Under the pieces are notes generated by a model. The model had not been told where the DNA came from, did not search any database, and was given only the letters and a program-made list of their open reading frames with translations. DNA of 64,000 nucleotides, from assembly GCA_916610825.1 (NCBI GenBank), contig CAKAJK010000008.1:124001-188000 (forward strand), read 5' to 3'. Position 1 is the first letter of the stretch. Each line of letters opens with the position of its first letter. The DNA is from Haliclystus octoradiatus. Lineage: Eukaryota; Cnidaria; Staurozoa; Stauromedusae; Haliclystidae. Shown here piece by piece: positions 9,971 to 24,110 of the stretch. A program made the translations under genes and the position numbers.

Positions 9971-12960
9971 TCAAAATTTTGCACTGATTCCAAATATACT
10001 ATTTGTGAAATGATTGCTCAACTATAACTCGAGTAATTCGTGTTTGAAGATTTCCTTTGTTTAAAGTTGAAAATTTGAAACTGTAAAATAGAAGTTTTGA
10101 ATACAATATTCTTGTTCAGAATTTTTCACTGATTCCAAATATACTATTTGTGAAATGATTGCTCAACTATAACTCGAGTAATTGTTGTTTTAGTTTGACG
10201 TACAAAACTTTGTTAAAATTCGAAATTTCAAAACTGTGCATTTTAAACTTTTGAGAACATTATTCTTGTTCAGAATTTTTCACTGATTCCAAATATACTA
10301 TTTGTGAAACGATTACGCCATTATAACTCGAGAAATTCTTGTTTTAGTTTGACGTACAAAACTTTGTTAAAATTCGAAATTTCAAAACTGTACATTTTAA
10401 ACTTTTGAGAACATTATTCTTGTTCACAATTTTGCACTGATTCCAAATATACTATTTGTGAAATGATTGCTCAACTATAACTCGAGTAATTCGTGTTTGA
10501 AGATTTCCTTTGTTTAAAGTTGAAAATTTGAAACTGTAAAATAGAAGTTTTGAATACAATATTCTTGTTCAGAATTTTTCACTGATTCCAAATATACTAT
10601 TTGTGAAACGATTACGCCATTATAACTCGAGAAATTGTTGTTTTAGTTTGACATACAAAACTTTGTTAAAATTCGAAATTTCAAAACTGTACATTTTAAA
10701 CTTTTGAGAACATTTTTCTTGTTCAAAATTTTGCACTGATTCCAAATATACTATTTGTGAAATGATTGCTCAACTATAACTCGAGTAATTCGTGTTTGAA
10801 GATTTCCTTTGTTTAAAGTTGAAAATTTGAAACTGTAAAATAGAAGTTTTGAATACAATATTCTTGTTCAGAATTTTTCACTGATTCCAAATATACTATT
10901 TGTGAAATGATTGCTCAACTATAACTCGAGTAATTCGTGTTTGAAGATTTCCTTTGTTTAAAGTTGAAAATTTGAAACTGTTAAATAGAAGTTTTGAATA
11001 CAATATTCTTGTTCAGAATTTTTCACTGATTCCAAATATACTATTTTTGAAACGATTAAGCCATTATAACTCGAGAAATTGTTGTTTTAGTTTGACGTAC
11101 AAAACTTTGTTAAAATTCGAAATTTCAAAACTGTACATTTTAAACTTTTGAGAACATTTTTCTTGTTCAAAATTTTGCACTGATTCCAAATATACTATTT
11201 GTGAAATGATTGCTCAACTATAACTCGAGTAATTCGTGTTTGAAGATTTCCTTTGTTTAAAGTTGAAAATTTGAAACTGTAAAATAGAAGTTTTGAATAC
11301 AATATTCTTGTTCAAAATTTTTTCACTGATTCCAAATATACTATTTGTGAAATGATTGCTCAACTATAACTCGAGTAATTCGTGTTTGAAGATTTCCTTT
11401 GTTTAAAGTTGAAAATTTGAAACTGTTAAATAGAAGTTTTGAATACAATATTCTTGTTCAGAATTTTTCACTGATTCCAAATATACTATTTTTGAAACGA
11501 TTAAGCCATTATAACTCGAGAAATTCTTGTTTTAGTTTGACGTACAAAACTTTGTTAAAATTCGAAATTTCAAAACTGTACATTTTAAACTTTTGAGAAC
11601 ATTATTCTTGTTCAGAATTTTTCACTGATTCCAAATATACTATTTGTGAAATGATTGCTCAACTATAACTCGAGTAATTCGTGTTTGAAGATTTCCTTTG
11701 TTTAAAGTTGAAAATTTGAAACTGTTAAATAGAAGTTTTGAATACAATATTCTTGTTCAGAATTTTTCACTGATTCCAAATATACTATTTGTGAAACGAT
11801 TAAGCCATTATAACTCGAGAAATTCTTGTTTTAGTTTGACGTACAAAACTTTGTTAAAATTCGAAAGTTCAAAACTGTACATTTTAAACTTTTGAGAACA
11901 TTATTCTTGTTCAGAATTTTGCACTGATTCCAAATATACTATTTGTGAAACGATTACGCCATTATTACTCGAGAAATTGTTGTTTTAGTTTGACGTACAA
12001 AACTTTGTTAAAATTCGAAATTTCAAAACTGTACATTTTAAACTTTTGAGAACATTTTTCTTGTTCAGAATTTTGCACTGATTCCAAATATACTATTTGT
12101 GAAATGATTGCTCAACAATAACTCGAGTAATTCGTGTTTGAAGATTTCCTTTGTTTAAAGTTGAAAATTTGAAACTGTAAAATAGAAGTTTTGAATACAA
12201 TATTCTTGTTCAAAATTTTTCACTGATTCCAAATATAATATTTGTGAAACGATTACGCCATTATAACTCGAGAAATTGTTGTTTTAGTTTGACGTACAAA
12301 ACTTTGTTAAAATTCGAAATTTCAAAACTGTGCATTTTAAACTTTTGAGAACATTATTCTTGTTCAGAATTTTGCACTGATTCCAAATATACTATTTGTG
12401 AAATGATTGCTCAACTATAACTCGAGTAATTCGTGTTTGAAGATTTCTTTTGTTTAAAGTTGAAAATTTGAAACTGTAAAATATAAGTTTTGAATACAAT
12501 ATTCTTGTTCAGAATTTTTCACTGATTCCAAATATACTATTTGTGAAACGATTACGCCATTATAACTCGAGAAATTCTTGTTTTAGTTTGACCTACAAAA
12601 CTTTGTTAAAATTCGAAATTTCAAAACTGTACATTTTAAACTTTTGAGAACATTATTCTTGTTCACAATTTTGCACTGATTCCAAATATACTATTTGTGA
12701 AATGATTGCTCAACTATAACTCGAGTAATTCGTGTTTGAAGATTTCCTTTGTTTAAAGTTGAAAATTTGAAACTGTAAAATAGAAGTTTTGAATACAATA
12801 TTCTTGTTCAGAATTTTTCACTGATTCCAAATATACTATTTGTGAAACGATTACGCCATTATAACTCGAGAAATTGTTGTTTTAGTTTGACATACAAAAC
12901 TTTGTTAAAATTCGAAATTTCAAAACTGTACATTTTAAACTTTTGAGAACATTTTTCTTG
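8524..12960 (+). repeat. Large segmental duplication, right copy
   Basis: This is the partner of the 1.94-6.96 kb segment and lacks its 589-bp step. It carries a 1-bp T insertion near 11320 (gttcaaaattttttcac), which explains why the offset changes from 5998 to 5999. The match stops near 12.99 kb: the left copy continues into a cgattacgccattatta tail, while this copy continues into tgattgctcaac. Confidence 0.85.
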
Positions 12961-15900
12961 TTCAGAATTTTGCACTGATTCCAAATATACTATTTGTGAA
13001 ATGATTGCTCAACTATAACTCGAGTAATTCGTGTTTGAAGATTTCTTTTGTTTAAAGTTGAAAATTTGAAACTGTAAAATATAAGTTTTGAATACAATAT
13101 TCTTGTTCAGAATTTTTCACTGATTCCAAATATACTATTTGTGAAACGATTACGCCATTATAACTCGAGAAATTCTTGTTTTAGTTTGACCTACAAAACT
13201 TTGTTAAAATTCGAAATTTCAAAACTGTACATTTTAAACTTTTGAGAACATTATTCTTGTTCACAATTTTGCACTGATTCCAAATATACTATTTGTGAAA
13301 TGATTGCTCAACTATAACTCGAGTAATTCGTGTTTGAAGATTTCCTTTGTTTAAAGTTGAAAATTTGAAACTGTAAAATTGAAGTTTTGAATACAATATT
13401 CTTGTTCAGAATTTTTCACTGATTCCAAATATACTATTTGTGAAACGATTACGCCATTATAACTCGAGAAATTGTTGTTTTAGTTTGACATACAAAACTT
13501 TGTTAAAATTCGAAATTTCAAAACTGTACATTTTAAACTTTTGAGAACATTTTTCTTGTTCAAAATTTTGCACTGATTCCAAATATACTATTTGTGAAAT
13601 GATTGCTCAACTATAACTCGAGTAATTCGTGTTTGAAGATTTCCTTTGTTTAAAGTTGAAAATTTGAAACTGTAAAATATAAGTTTTGAATACAATATTC
13701 TTGTTCAGAATTTTTCACTGATTCCAAATATACTATTTGTGAAATGATTGCTCAACTATAACTCGAGTAATTGTTGTTTTAGTTTGACGTACAAAACTTT
13801 GTTAAAATTCGAAATTTCAAAACTGTGCATTTTAAACTTTTGAGAACATTATTCTTGTTCAGAATTTTTCACTGATTCCAAATATACTATTTGTGAAACG
13901 ATTACGCCATTATAACTCGAGAAATTCTTGTTTTAGTTTGACGTACAAAACTTTGTTAAAATTCGAAATTTCAAAACTGTACATTTTAAACTTTTGAGAA
14001 CATTATTCTTGTTCACAATTTTGCACTGATTCCAAATATACTATTTGTGAAATGATTGCTCAACTATAACTCGAGTAATTCGTGTTTGAAGATTTCCTTT
14101 GTTTAAAGTTGAAAATTTGAAACTGTAAAATGGAAGTTTTGAATACAATATTCTTGTTCAGAATTTTTCACTGATTCCAAATATACTATTTGTGAAACGA
14201 TTACGCCATTATAACTCGAGAAATTGTTGTTTTAGTTTGACGTACAAAACTTTGTTAAAATTCGAAATTTCAAAACTGTACATTTTAAACTTTTGAGAAC
14301 ATTTTTCTTGTTCAGAATTTTGCACTGATTCCAAATATACTATTTGTGAAATGATTGCTCAACTATAACTCGAGTAATTCGTGTTTGAAGATTTCCTTTG
14401 TTTAAAGTTGAAAATTTGAAACTGTAAAATAGAAGTTTTGAATACAATATTCTTGTTCAGAATTTTTCACTGATTCCAAATATACTATTTGTGAAACGAT
14501 TACGCCATTATAACTCGAGAAATTGTTGTTTTAGTTTGACATACAAAACTTTGTTAAAATTCGAAATTTCAAAACTGTACATTTTAAACTTTTGAGAACA
14601 TTTTTCTTGTTCAGAATTTTGCACTGATTCCAAATATACTATTTGTGAAATGATTGCTCAACTATAACTCGAGTAATTCGTGTTTGAAGATTTCTTTTGT
14701 TTAAAGTTGAAAATTTGAAACTGTAAAATATAAGTTTTGAATACAATATTCTTGTTCAGAATTTTTCACTGATTCCAAATATACTATTTGTGAAACGATT
14801 ACGCCATTATAACTCGAGAAATTCTTGTTTTAGTTTGACCTACAAAACTTTGTTAAAATTCGAAATTTCAAAACTGTACATTTTAAACTTTTGAGAACAT
14901 TATTCTTGTTCACAATTTTGCACTGATTCCAAATATACTATTTGTGAAATGATTGCTCAACTATAACTCGAGTAATTCGTGTTTGAAGATTTCCTTTGTT
15001 TAAAGTTGAAAATTTGAAACTGTAAAATAGAAGTTTTGAATACAATATTCTTGTTCAGAATTTTTCACTGATTCCAAATATACTATTTGTGAAACGATTA
15101 CGCCATTATAACTCGAGAAATTGTTGTTTTAGTTTGACATACAAAACTTTGTTAAAATTCGAAATTTCAAAACTGTACATTTTAAACTTTTGAGAACATT
15201 TTTCTTGTTCAAAATTTTGCACTGATTCCAAATATACTATTTGTGAAATGATTGCTCAACTATAACTCGAGTAATTCGTGTTTGAAGATTTCCTTTGTTT
15301 AAAGTTGAAAATTTGAAACTGTAAAATAGAAGTTTTGAATACAATATTCTTGTTCAGAATTTTTCACTGATTCCAAATATACTATTTGTGAAATGATTGC
15401 TCAACTATAACTCGAGTAATTGTTGTTTTAGTTTGACGTACAAAACTTTGTTAAAATTCGAAATTTCAAAACTGTGCATTTTAAACTTTTGAGAACATTA
15501 TTCTTGTTCAGAATTTTTCACTGATTCCAAATATACTATTTGTGAAACGATTACGCCATTATAACTCGAGAAATTCTTGTTTTAGTTTGACGTACAAAAC
15601 TTTGTTAAAATTCGAAATTTCAAAACTGTACATTTTAAACTTTTGAGAACATTATTCTTGTTCACAATTTTGCACTGATTCCAAATATACTATTTGTGAA
15701 ATGATTGCTCAACTATAACTCGAGTAATTCGTGTTTGAAGATTTCCTTTGTTTAAAGTTGAAAATTTGAAACTGTAAAATGGAAGTTTTGAATACAATAT
15801 TCTTGTTCAGAATTTTTCACTGATTCCAAATATACTATTTGTGAAACGATTACGCCATTATAACTCGAGAAATTGTTGTTTTAGTTTGACGTACAAAACT

Positions 15901-16170
15901 TTGTTAAAATTCGAAATTTCAAAACTGTACATTTTAAACTTTTGAGAACATTTTTCTTGTTCAGAATTTTGCACTGATTCCAAATATACTATTTGTGAAA
16001 TGATTGCTCAACTATAACTCGAGTAATTCGTGTTTGAAGATTTCCTTTGTTTAAAGTTGAAAATTTGAAACTGTAAAATAGAAGTTTTGAATACAATATT
16101 CTTGTTCAGAATTTTTCACTGATTCCAAATATACTATTTGTGAAACGATTACGCCATTATAACTCGAGAA
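12700..16170 (+). repeat. 11-mer higher-order repeat, period 1649 bp, about 2.1 copies
   Basis: gacctac at 13188 and 14837, gacatac at 12889 and 14538 and at 13487 and 15136, and 'aaaatggaag' at 14131 and 15780 are all 1649 bp apart. 1649 = 6x154 + 5x145. The right edge is near 16.17 kb, where the second copy has a gtgcat A2 in place of the gacatac A. Private change: aaaattgaag near 13379. Confidence 0.85.
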
Positions 16171-17190
16171 ATTGTTGTTTTAGTTTGACGTACAAAACTT
16201 TGTTAAAATTCGAAATTTCAAAACTGTGCATTTTAAACTTTTGAGAACATTATTCTTGTTCAGAATTTTTCACTGATTCCAAATATACTATTTGTGAAAC
16301 GATTACGCCATTATAACTCGAGAAATTCTTGTTTTAGTTTGACGTACAAAACTTTGTTAAAATTCGAAATTTCAAAACTGTACATTTTAAACTTTTGAGA
16401 ACATTATTCTTGTTCACAATTTTGCACTGATTCCAAATATACTATTTGTGAAATGATTGCTCAACTATAACTCGAGTAATTCGTGTTTGAAGATTTCCTT
16501 TGTTTAAAGTTGAAAATTTGAAACTGTAAAATGGAAGTTTTGAATACAATATTCTTGTTCAGAATTTTTCACTGATTCCAAATATACTATTTGTGAAACG
16601 ATTACGCCATTATAACTCGAGAAATTGTTGTTTTAGTTTGACGTACAAAACTTTGTTAAAATTCGAAATTTCAAAACTGTACATTTTAAACTTTTGAGAA
16701 CATTTTTCTTGTTCAGAATTTTGCACTGATTCCAAATATACTATGTGTGAAATGATTGCTCAACTATAACTCGAGTAATTCGTGTTTGAAGATTTCCTTT
16801 GTTTAAAGTTGAAAATTTGAAACTGTAAAATAGAAGTTTTGAATACAATATTCTTGTTCAGAATTTTTCACTGATTCCAAATATACTATTTGTGAAACGA
16901 TTACGCCATTATAACTCGAGAAATTGTTGTTTTAGTTTGACGTACAAAACTTTGTTAAAATTCGAAATTTCAAAACTGTACATTTTAAACTTTTGAGAAC
17001 ATTTTTCTTGTTCAGAATTTTGCACTGATTCCAAATATACTATTTGTGAAATGATTACTCAACTATAACTCGAGTAATTCGTGTTTGAAGATTTCCTTTG
17101 TTTAAAGTTGAAAATTTGAAACTGTAAAATAGAAGTTTTGAATACAATATTCTTGTTCAAAATTTTTCACTGATTCCAAATATACTATTT

Positions 17191-17213
17191 GTGAAATGAT
17201 TACGCCATTATAA
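17191..17213 (+). repeat. Recombinant tail T1/T2 (gaaatgattacgcc)
   Basis: This tail starts as T1 (gaaatgatt) and ends as T2 (acgccattataa), the reciprocal arrangement to the tail at 4905-4926. Copies at about 20951 and 24702 lie 3760 and then 3751 bp downstream, so the recombinant was made once and then amplified with the HOR. Confidence 0.85.
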
Positions 17214-20200
17214 CTCGAGAAATTGTTGTTTTAGTTTGACGTACAAAACTTTGTTAAAATTCGAAATTTCAAAACTGTGCATTTTAAACTTTTGAGAACA
17301 TTATTCTTGTTCAGAATTTTTCACTGATTCCAAATATACTATTTGTGAAACGATTACGCCATTATAACTCGAGAAATTGTTGTTTTAGTTTGACGTACAA
17401 AACTTTGTTAAAATTCGAAATTTCAAAACTGTGCATTTTAAACTTTTGAGAACATTATTCTTGTTCAGAATTTTTCACTGATTCCAAATATACTATTTGT
17501 GAAACGATTACGCCATTATAACTCGAGAAATTCTTGTTTTAGTTTGACGTACAAAACTTTGTTAAAATTCGAAATTTCAAAACTGTGCATTTTAAACTTT
17601 TGAGAACATTATTCTTGTTCAGAATTTTGCACTGATTCCAAATATACTATTTGTGAAATGATTGCTCAACTATAACTCGAGTAATTCGTGTTTGAAGATT
17701 TCTTTTGTTTAAAGTTGAAAATTTGAAACTGTAAAATATAAGTTTTGAATACAATATTCTTGTTCAGAATTTTTCACTGATTCCAAATATACTATTTGTG
17801 AAACGATTACGCCATTATAACTCGAGAAATTCTTGTTTTAGTTTGACCTACAAAACTTTGTTAAAATTCGAAATTTCAAAACTGTACATTTTAAACTTTT
17901 GAGAACATTATTCTTGTTCACAATTTTGCACTGATTCCAAATATACTATTTGTGAAATGATTGCTCAACTATAACTCGAGTAATTCGTGTTTGAAGATTT
18001 CCTTTGTTTAAAGTTGAAAATTTGAAACTGTAAAATAGAAGTTTTGAATACAATATTCTTGTTCAGAATTTTTCACTGATTCCAAATATACTATTTGTGA
18101 AACGATTACGCCATTATAACTCGAGAAATTGTTGTTTTAGTTTGACATACAAAACTTTGTTAAAATTCGAAATTTCAAAACTGTACATTTTAAACTTTTG
18201 AGAACATTTTTCTTGTTCAGAATTTTGCACTGATTCCAAATATACTATTTGTGAAATGATTGCTCAACTATAACTCGAGTAATTCGTGTTTGAAGATTTC
18301 TTTTGTTTAAAGTTGAAAATTTGAAACTGTAAAATATAAGTTTTGAATACAATATTCTTGTTCAGAATTTTTCACTGATTCCAAATATACTATTTGTGAA
18401 ACGATTACGCCATTATAACTCGAGAAATTCTTGTTTTAGTTTGACCTACAAAACTTTGTTAAAATTCGAAATTTCAAAACTGTACATTTTAAACTTTTGA
18501 GAACATTATTCTTGTTCACAATTTTGCACTGATTCCAAATATACTATTTGTGAAATGATTGCTCAACTATAACTCGAGTAATTCGTGTTTGAAGATTTCC
18601 TTTGTTTAAAGTTGAAAATTTGAAACTGTAAAATAGAAGTTTTGAATACAATATTCTTGTTCAGAATTTTTCACTGATTCCAAATATACTATTTGTGAAA
18701 CGATTACGCCATTATAACTCGAGAAATTGTTGTTTTAGTTTGACATACAAAACTTTGTTAAAATTCGAAATTTCAAAACTGTACATTTTAAACTTTTGAG
18801 AACATTTTTCTTGTTCAAAATTTTGCACTGATTCCAAATATACTATTTGTGAAATGATTGCTCAACTATAACTCGAGTAATTCGTGTTTGAAGATTTCCT
18901 TTGTTTAAAGTTGAAAATTTGAAACTGTAAAATAGAAGTTTTGAATACAATATTCTTGTTCAGAATTTTTCACTGATTCCAAATATACTATTTGTGAAAT
19001 GATTGCTCAACTATAACTCGAGTAATTGTTGTTTTAGTTTGACGTACAAAACTTTGTTAAAATTCGAAATTTCAAAACTGTGCATTTTAAACTTTTGAGA
19101 ACATTATTCTTGTTCAGAATTTTTCACTGATTCCAAATATACTATTTGTGAAACGATTACGCCATTATAACTCGAGAAATTGTTGTTTTAGTTTGACGTA
19201 CAAAACTTTGTTAAAATTCGAAATTTCAAAACTGTGCATTTTAAACTTTTGAGAACATTATTCTTGTTCAGAATTTTTCACTGATTCCAAATATACTATT
19301 TGTGAAACGATTACGCCATTATAACTCGAGAAATTCTTGTTTTAGTTTGACGTACAAAACTTTGTTAAAATTCGAAATTTCAAAACTGTGCATTTTAAAC
19401 TTTTGAGAACATTATTCTTGTTCAGAATTTTGCACTGATTCCAAATATACTATTTGTGAAATGATTGCTCAACTATAACTCGAGTAATTCGTGTTTGAAG
19501 ATTTCCTTTGTTTAAAGTTGAAAATTTGAAACTGTAAAATGGAAGTTTTGAATACAATATTCTTGTTCAGAATTTTTCACTGATTCCAAATATACTATTT
19601 GTGAAACGATTACGCCATTATAACTCGAGAAATTGTTGTTTTAGTTTGACGTACAAAACTTTGTTAAAATTCGAAATTTCAAAACTGTACATTTTAAACT
19701 TTTGAGAACATTTTTCTTGTTCAGAATTTTGCACTGATTCCAAATATACTATTTGTGAAATGATTGCTCAACTATAACTCGAGTAATTCGTGTTTGAAGA
19801 TTTCCTTTGTTTAAAGTTGAAAATTTGAAACTGTAAAATAGAAGTTTTGAATACAATATTCTTGTTCAGAATTTTTCACTGATTCCAAATATACTATTTG
19901 TGAAACGATTACGCCATTATAACTCGAGAAATTGTTGTTTTAGTTTGACGTACAAAACTTTGTTAAAATTCGAAATTTCAAAACTGTGCATTTTAAACTT
20001 TTGAGAACATTATTCTTGTTCAGAATTTTTCACTGATTCCAAATATACTATTTGTGAAACGATTACGCCATTATAACTCGAGAAATTCTTGTTTTAGTTT
20101 GACGTACAAAACTTTGTTAAAATTCGAAATTTCAAAACTGTACATTTTAAACTTTTGAGAACATTATTCTTGTTCACAATTTTGCACTGATTCCAAATAT

Positions 20201-23200
20201 ACTATTTGTGAAATGATTGCTCAACTATAACTCGAGTAATTCGTGTTTGAAGATTTCCTTTGTTTAAAGTTGAAAATTTGAAACTGTAAAATGGAAGTTT
20301 TGAATACAATATTCTTGTTCAGAATTTTTCACTGATTCCAAATATACTATTTGTGAAACGATTACGCCATTATAACTCGAGAAATTGTTGTTTTAGTTTG
20401 ACGTACAAAACTTTGTTAAAATTCGAAATTTCAAAACTGTACATTTTAAACTTTTGAGAACATTTTTCTTGTTCAGAATTTTGCACTGATTCCAAATATA
20501 CTATTTGTGAAATGATTGCTCAACTATAACTCGAGTAATTCGTGTTTGAAGATTTCCTTTGTTTAAAGTTGAAAATTTGAAACTGTAAAATAGAAGTTTT
20601 GAATACAATATTCTTGTTCAGAATTTTTCACTGATTCCAAATATACTATTTGTGAAACGATTACGCCATTATAACTCGAGAAATTGTTGTTTTAGTTTGA
20701 CGTACAAAACTTTGTTAAAATTCGAAATTTCAAAACTGTACATTTTAAACTTTTGAGAACATTTTTCTTGTTCAGAATTTTGCACTGATTCCAAATATAC
20801 TATTTGTGAAATGATTACTCAACTATAACTCGAGTAATTCGTGTTTGAAGATTTCCTTTGTTTAAAGTTGAAAATTTGAAACTGTAAAATAGAAGTTTTG
20901 AATACAATATTCTTGTTCAAAATTTTTCACTGATTCCAAATATACTATTTGTGAAATGATTACGCCATTATAACTCGAGAAATTGTTGTTTTAGTTTGAC
21001 GTACAAAACTTTGTTAAAATTCGAAATTTCAAAACTGTACATTTTAAACTTTTGAGAACATTATTCTTGTTCAGAATTTTTCACTGATTCCAAATATACT
21101 ATTTGTGAAACGATTACGCCATTATAACTCGAGAAATTGTTGTTTTAGTTTGACGTACAAAACTTTGTTAAAATTCGAAATTTCAAAACTGTGCATTTTA
21201 AACTTTTGAGAACATTATTCTTGTTCAGAATTTTTCACTGATTCCAAATATACTATTTGTGAAACGATTACGCCATTATAACTCGAGAAATTCTTGTTTT
21301 AGTTTGACGTACAAAACTTTGTTAAAATTCGAAATTTCAAAACTGTGCATTTTAAACTTTTGAGAACATTATTCTTGTTCAGAATTTTGCACTGATTCCA
21401 AATATACTATTTGTGAAATGATTGCTCAACTATAACTCGAGTAATTCGTGTTTGAAGATTTCTTTTGTTTAAAGTTGAAAATTTGAAACTGTAAAATATA
21501 AGTTTTGAATACAATATTCTTGTTCAGAATTTTTCACTGATTCCAAATATACTATTTGTGAAACGATTACGCCATTATAACTCGAGAAATTCTTGTTTTA
21601 GTTTGACCTACAAAACTTTGTTAAAATTCGAAATTTCAAAACTGTACATTTTAAACTTTTGAGAACATTATTCTTGTTCACAATTTTGCACTGATTCCAA
21701 ATATACTATTTGTGAAATGATTGCTCAACTATAACTCGAGTAATTCGTGTTTGAAGATTTCCTTTGTTTAAAGTTGAAAATTTGAAACTGTAAAATAGAA
21801 GTTTTGAATACAATATTCTTGTTCAGAATTTTTCACTGATTCCAAATATACTATTTGTGAAACGATTACGCCATTATAACTCGAGAAATTGTTGTTTTAG
21901 TTTGACATACAAAACTTTGTTAAAATTCGAAATTTCAAAACTGTACATTTTAAACTTTTGAGAACATTTTTCTTGTTCAGAATTTTGCACTGATTCCAAA
22001 TATACTATTTGTGAAATGATTGCTCAACTATAACTCGAGTAATTCGTGTTTGAAGATTTCTTTTGTTTAAAGTTGAAAATTTGAAACTGTAAAATATAAG
22101 TTTTGAATACAATATTCTTGTTCAGAATTTTTCACTGATTCCAAATATACTATTTGTGAAACGATTACGCCATTATAACTCGAGAAATTCTTGTTTTAGT
22201 TTGACCTACAAAACTTTGTTAAAATTCGAAATTTCAAAACTGTACATTTTAAACTTTTGAGAACATTATTCTTGTTCACAATTTTGCACTGATTCCAAAT
22301 ATACTATTTGTGAAATGATTGCTCAACTATAACTCGAGTAATTCGTGTTTGAAGATTTCCTTTGTTTAAAGTTGAAAATTTGAAACTGTAAAATAGAAGT
22401 TTTGAATACAATATTCTTGTTCAGAATTTTTCACTGATTCCAAATATACTATTTGTGAAACGATTACGCCATTATAACTCGAGAAATTGTTGTTTTAGTT
22501 TGACATACAAAACTTTGTTAAAATTCGAAATTTCAAAACTGTACATTTTAAACTTTTGAGAACATTTTTCTTGTTCAAAATTTTGCACTGATTCCAAATA
22601 TACTATTTGTGAAATGATTGCTCAACTATAACTCGAGTAATTCGTGTTTGAAGATTTCCTTTGTTTAAAGTTGAAAATTTGAAACTGTAAAATAGAAGTT
22701 TTGAATACAATATTCTTGTTCAGAATTTTTCACTGATTCCAAATATACTATTTGTGAAATGATTGCTCAACTATAACTCGAGTAATTGTTGTTTTAGTTT
22801 GACGTACAAAACTTTGTTAAAATTCGAAATTTCAAAACTGTGCATTTTAAACTTTTGAGAACATTATTCTTGTTCAGAATTTTTCACTGATTCCAAATAT
22901 ACTATTTGTGAAACGATTACGCCATTATAACTCGAGAAATTGTTGTTTTAGTTTGACGTACAAAACTTTGTTAAAATTCGAAATTTCAAAACTGTGCATT
23001 TTAAACTTTTGAGAACATTATTCTTGTTCAGAATTTTTCACTGATTCCAAATATACTATTTGTGAAACGATTACGCCATTATAACTCGAGAAATTCTTGT
23101 TTTAGTTTGACGTACAAAACTTTGTTAAAATTCGAAATTTCAAAACTATGCATTTTAAACTTTTGAGAACATTATTCTTGTTCAGAATTTTGCACTGATT

Positions 23201-24080
23201 CCAAATATACTATTTGTGAAATGATTGCTCAACTATAACTCGAGTAATTCGTGTTTGAAGATTTCTTTTGTTTAAAGTTGAAAATTTGAAACTGTAAAAT
23301 ATAAGTTTTGAATACAATATTCTTGTTCAGAATTTTTCACTGATTCCAAATATACTATTTGTGAAACGATTACGCCATTATAACTCGAGAAATTCTTGTT
23401 TTAGTTTGACCTACAAAACTTTGTTAAAATTCGAAATTTCAAAACTGTACATTTTAAACTTTTGAGAACATTATTCTTGTTCACAATTTTGCACTGATTC
23501 CAAATATACTATTTGTGAAATGATTGCTCACCTATAACTCGAGTAATTCGTGTTTGAAGATTTCCTTTGTTTAAAGTTGAAAATTTGAAACTGTAAAATA
23601 GAAGTTTTGAATACAATATTCTTGTTCAGAATTTTTCACTGATTCCAAATATACTATTTGTGAAACGATTACGCCATTATAACTCGAGAAATTGTTGTTT
23701 TAGTTTGACATACAAAACTTTGTTAAAATTCGAAATTTCAAAACTGTACATTTTAAACTTTTGAGAACATTTTTCTTGTTCAGAATTTTGCACTGATTCC
23801 AAATATACTATTTGTGAAATGATTGCTCAACTATAACTCGAGTAATTCGTGTTTGAAGATTTCTTTTGTTTAAAGTTGAAAATTTGAAACTGTAAAATAT
23901 AAGTTTTGAATACAATATTCTTGTTCAGAATTTTTCACTGATTCCAAATATACTATTTGTGAAACGATTACGCCATTATAACTCGAGAAATTCTTGTTTT
24001 AGTTTGACCTACAAAACTTTGTTAAAATTCGAAATTTCAAAACTGTACATTTTAAACTTTTGAGAACATTATTCTTGTTC

Positions 24081-24110
24081 ACAATTTTGCAAATATACTA
24101 TTTGTGAAAT
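24081..24110 (+). repeat. 9-bp deletion in the core, propagated at 27831-27860
   Basis: The sequence reads gttcacaattttgcaaatat, where other A copies have gcactgattccaaatat; nine bases are gone. The same deletion occurs 3751 bp downstream at about 27840. The deleted segment is bounded by 'ca' repeats, so a short-repeat slip is a plausible cause. It removes the left third of the conserved core, so these two monomers test whether the core is needed. Confidence 0.92.
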
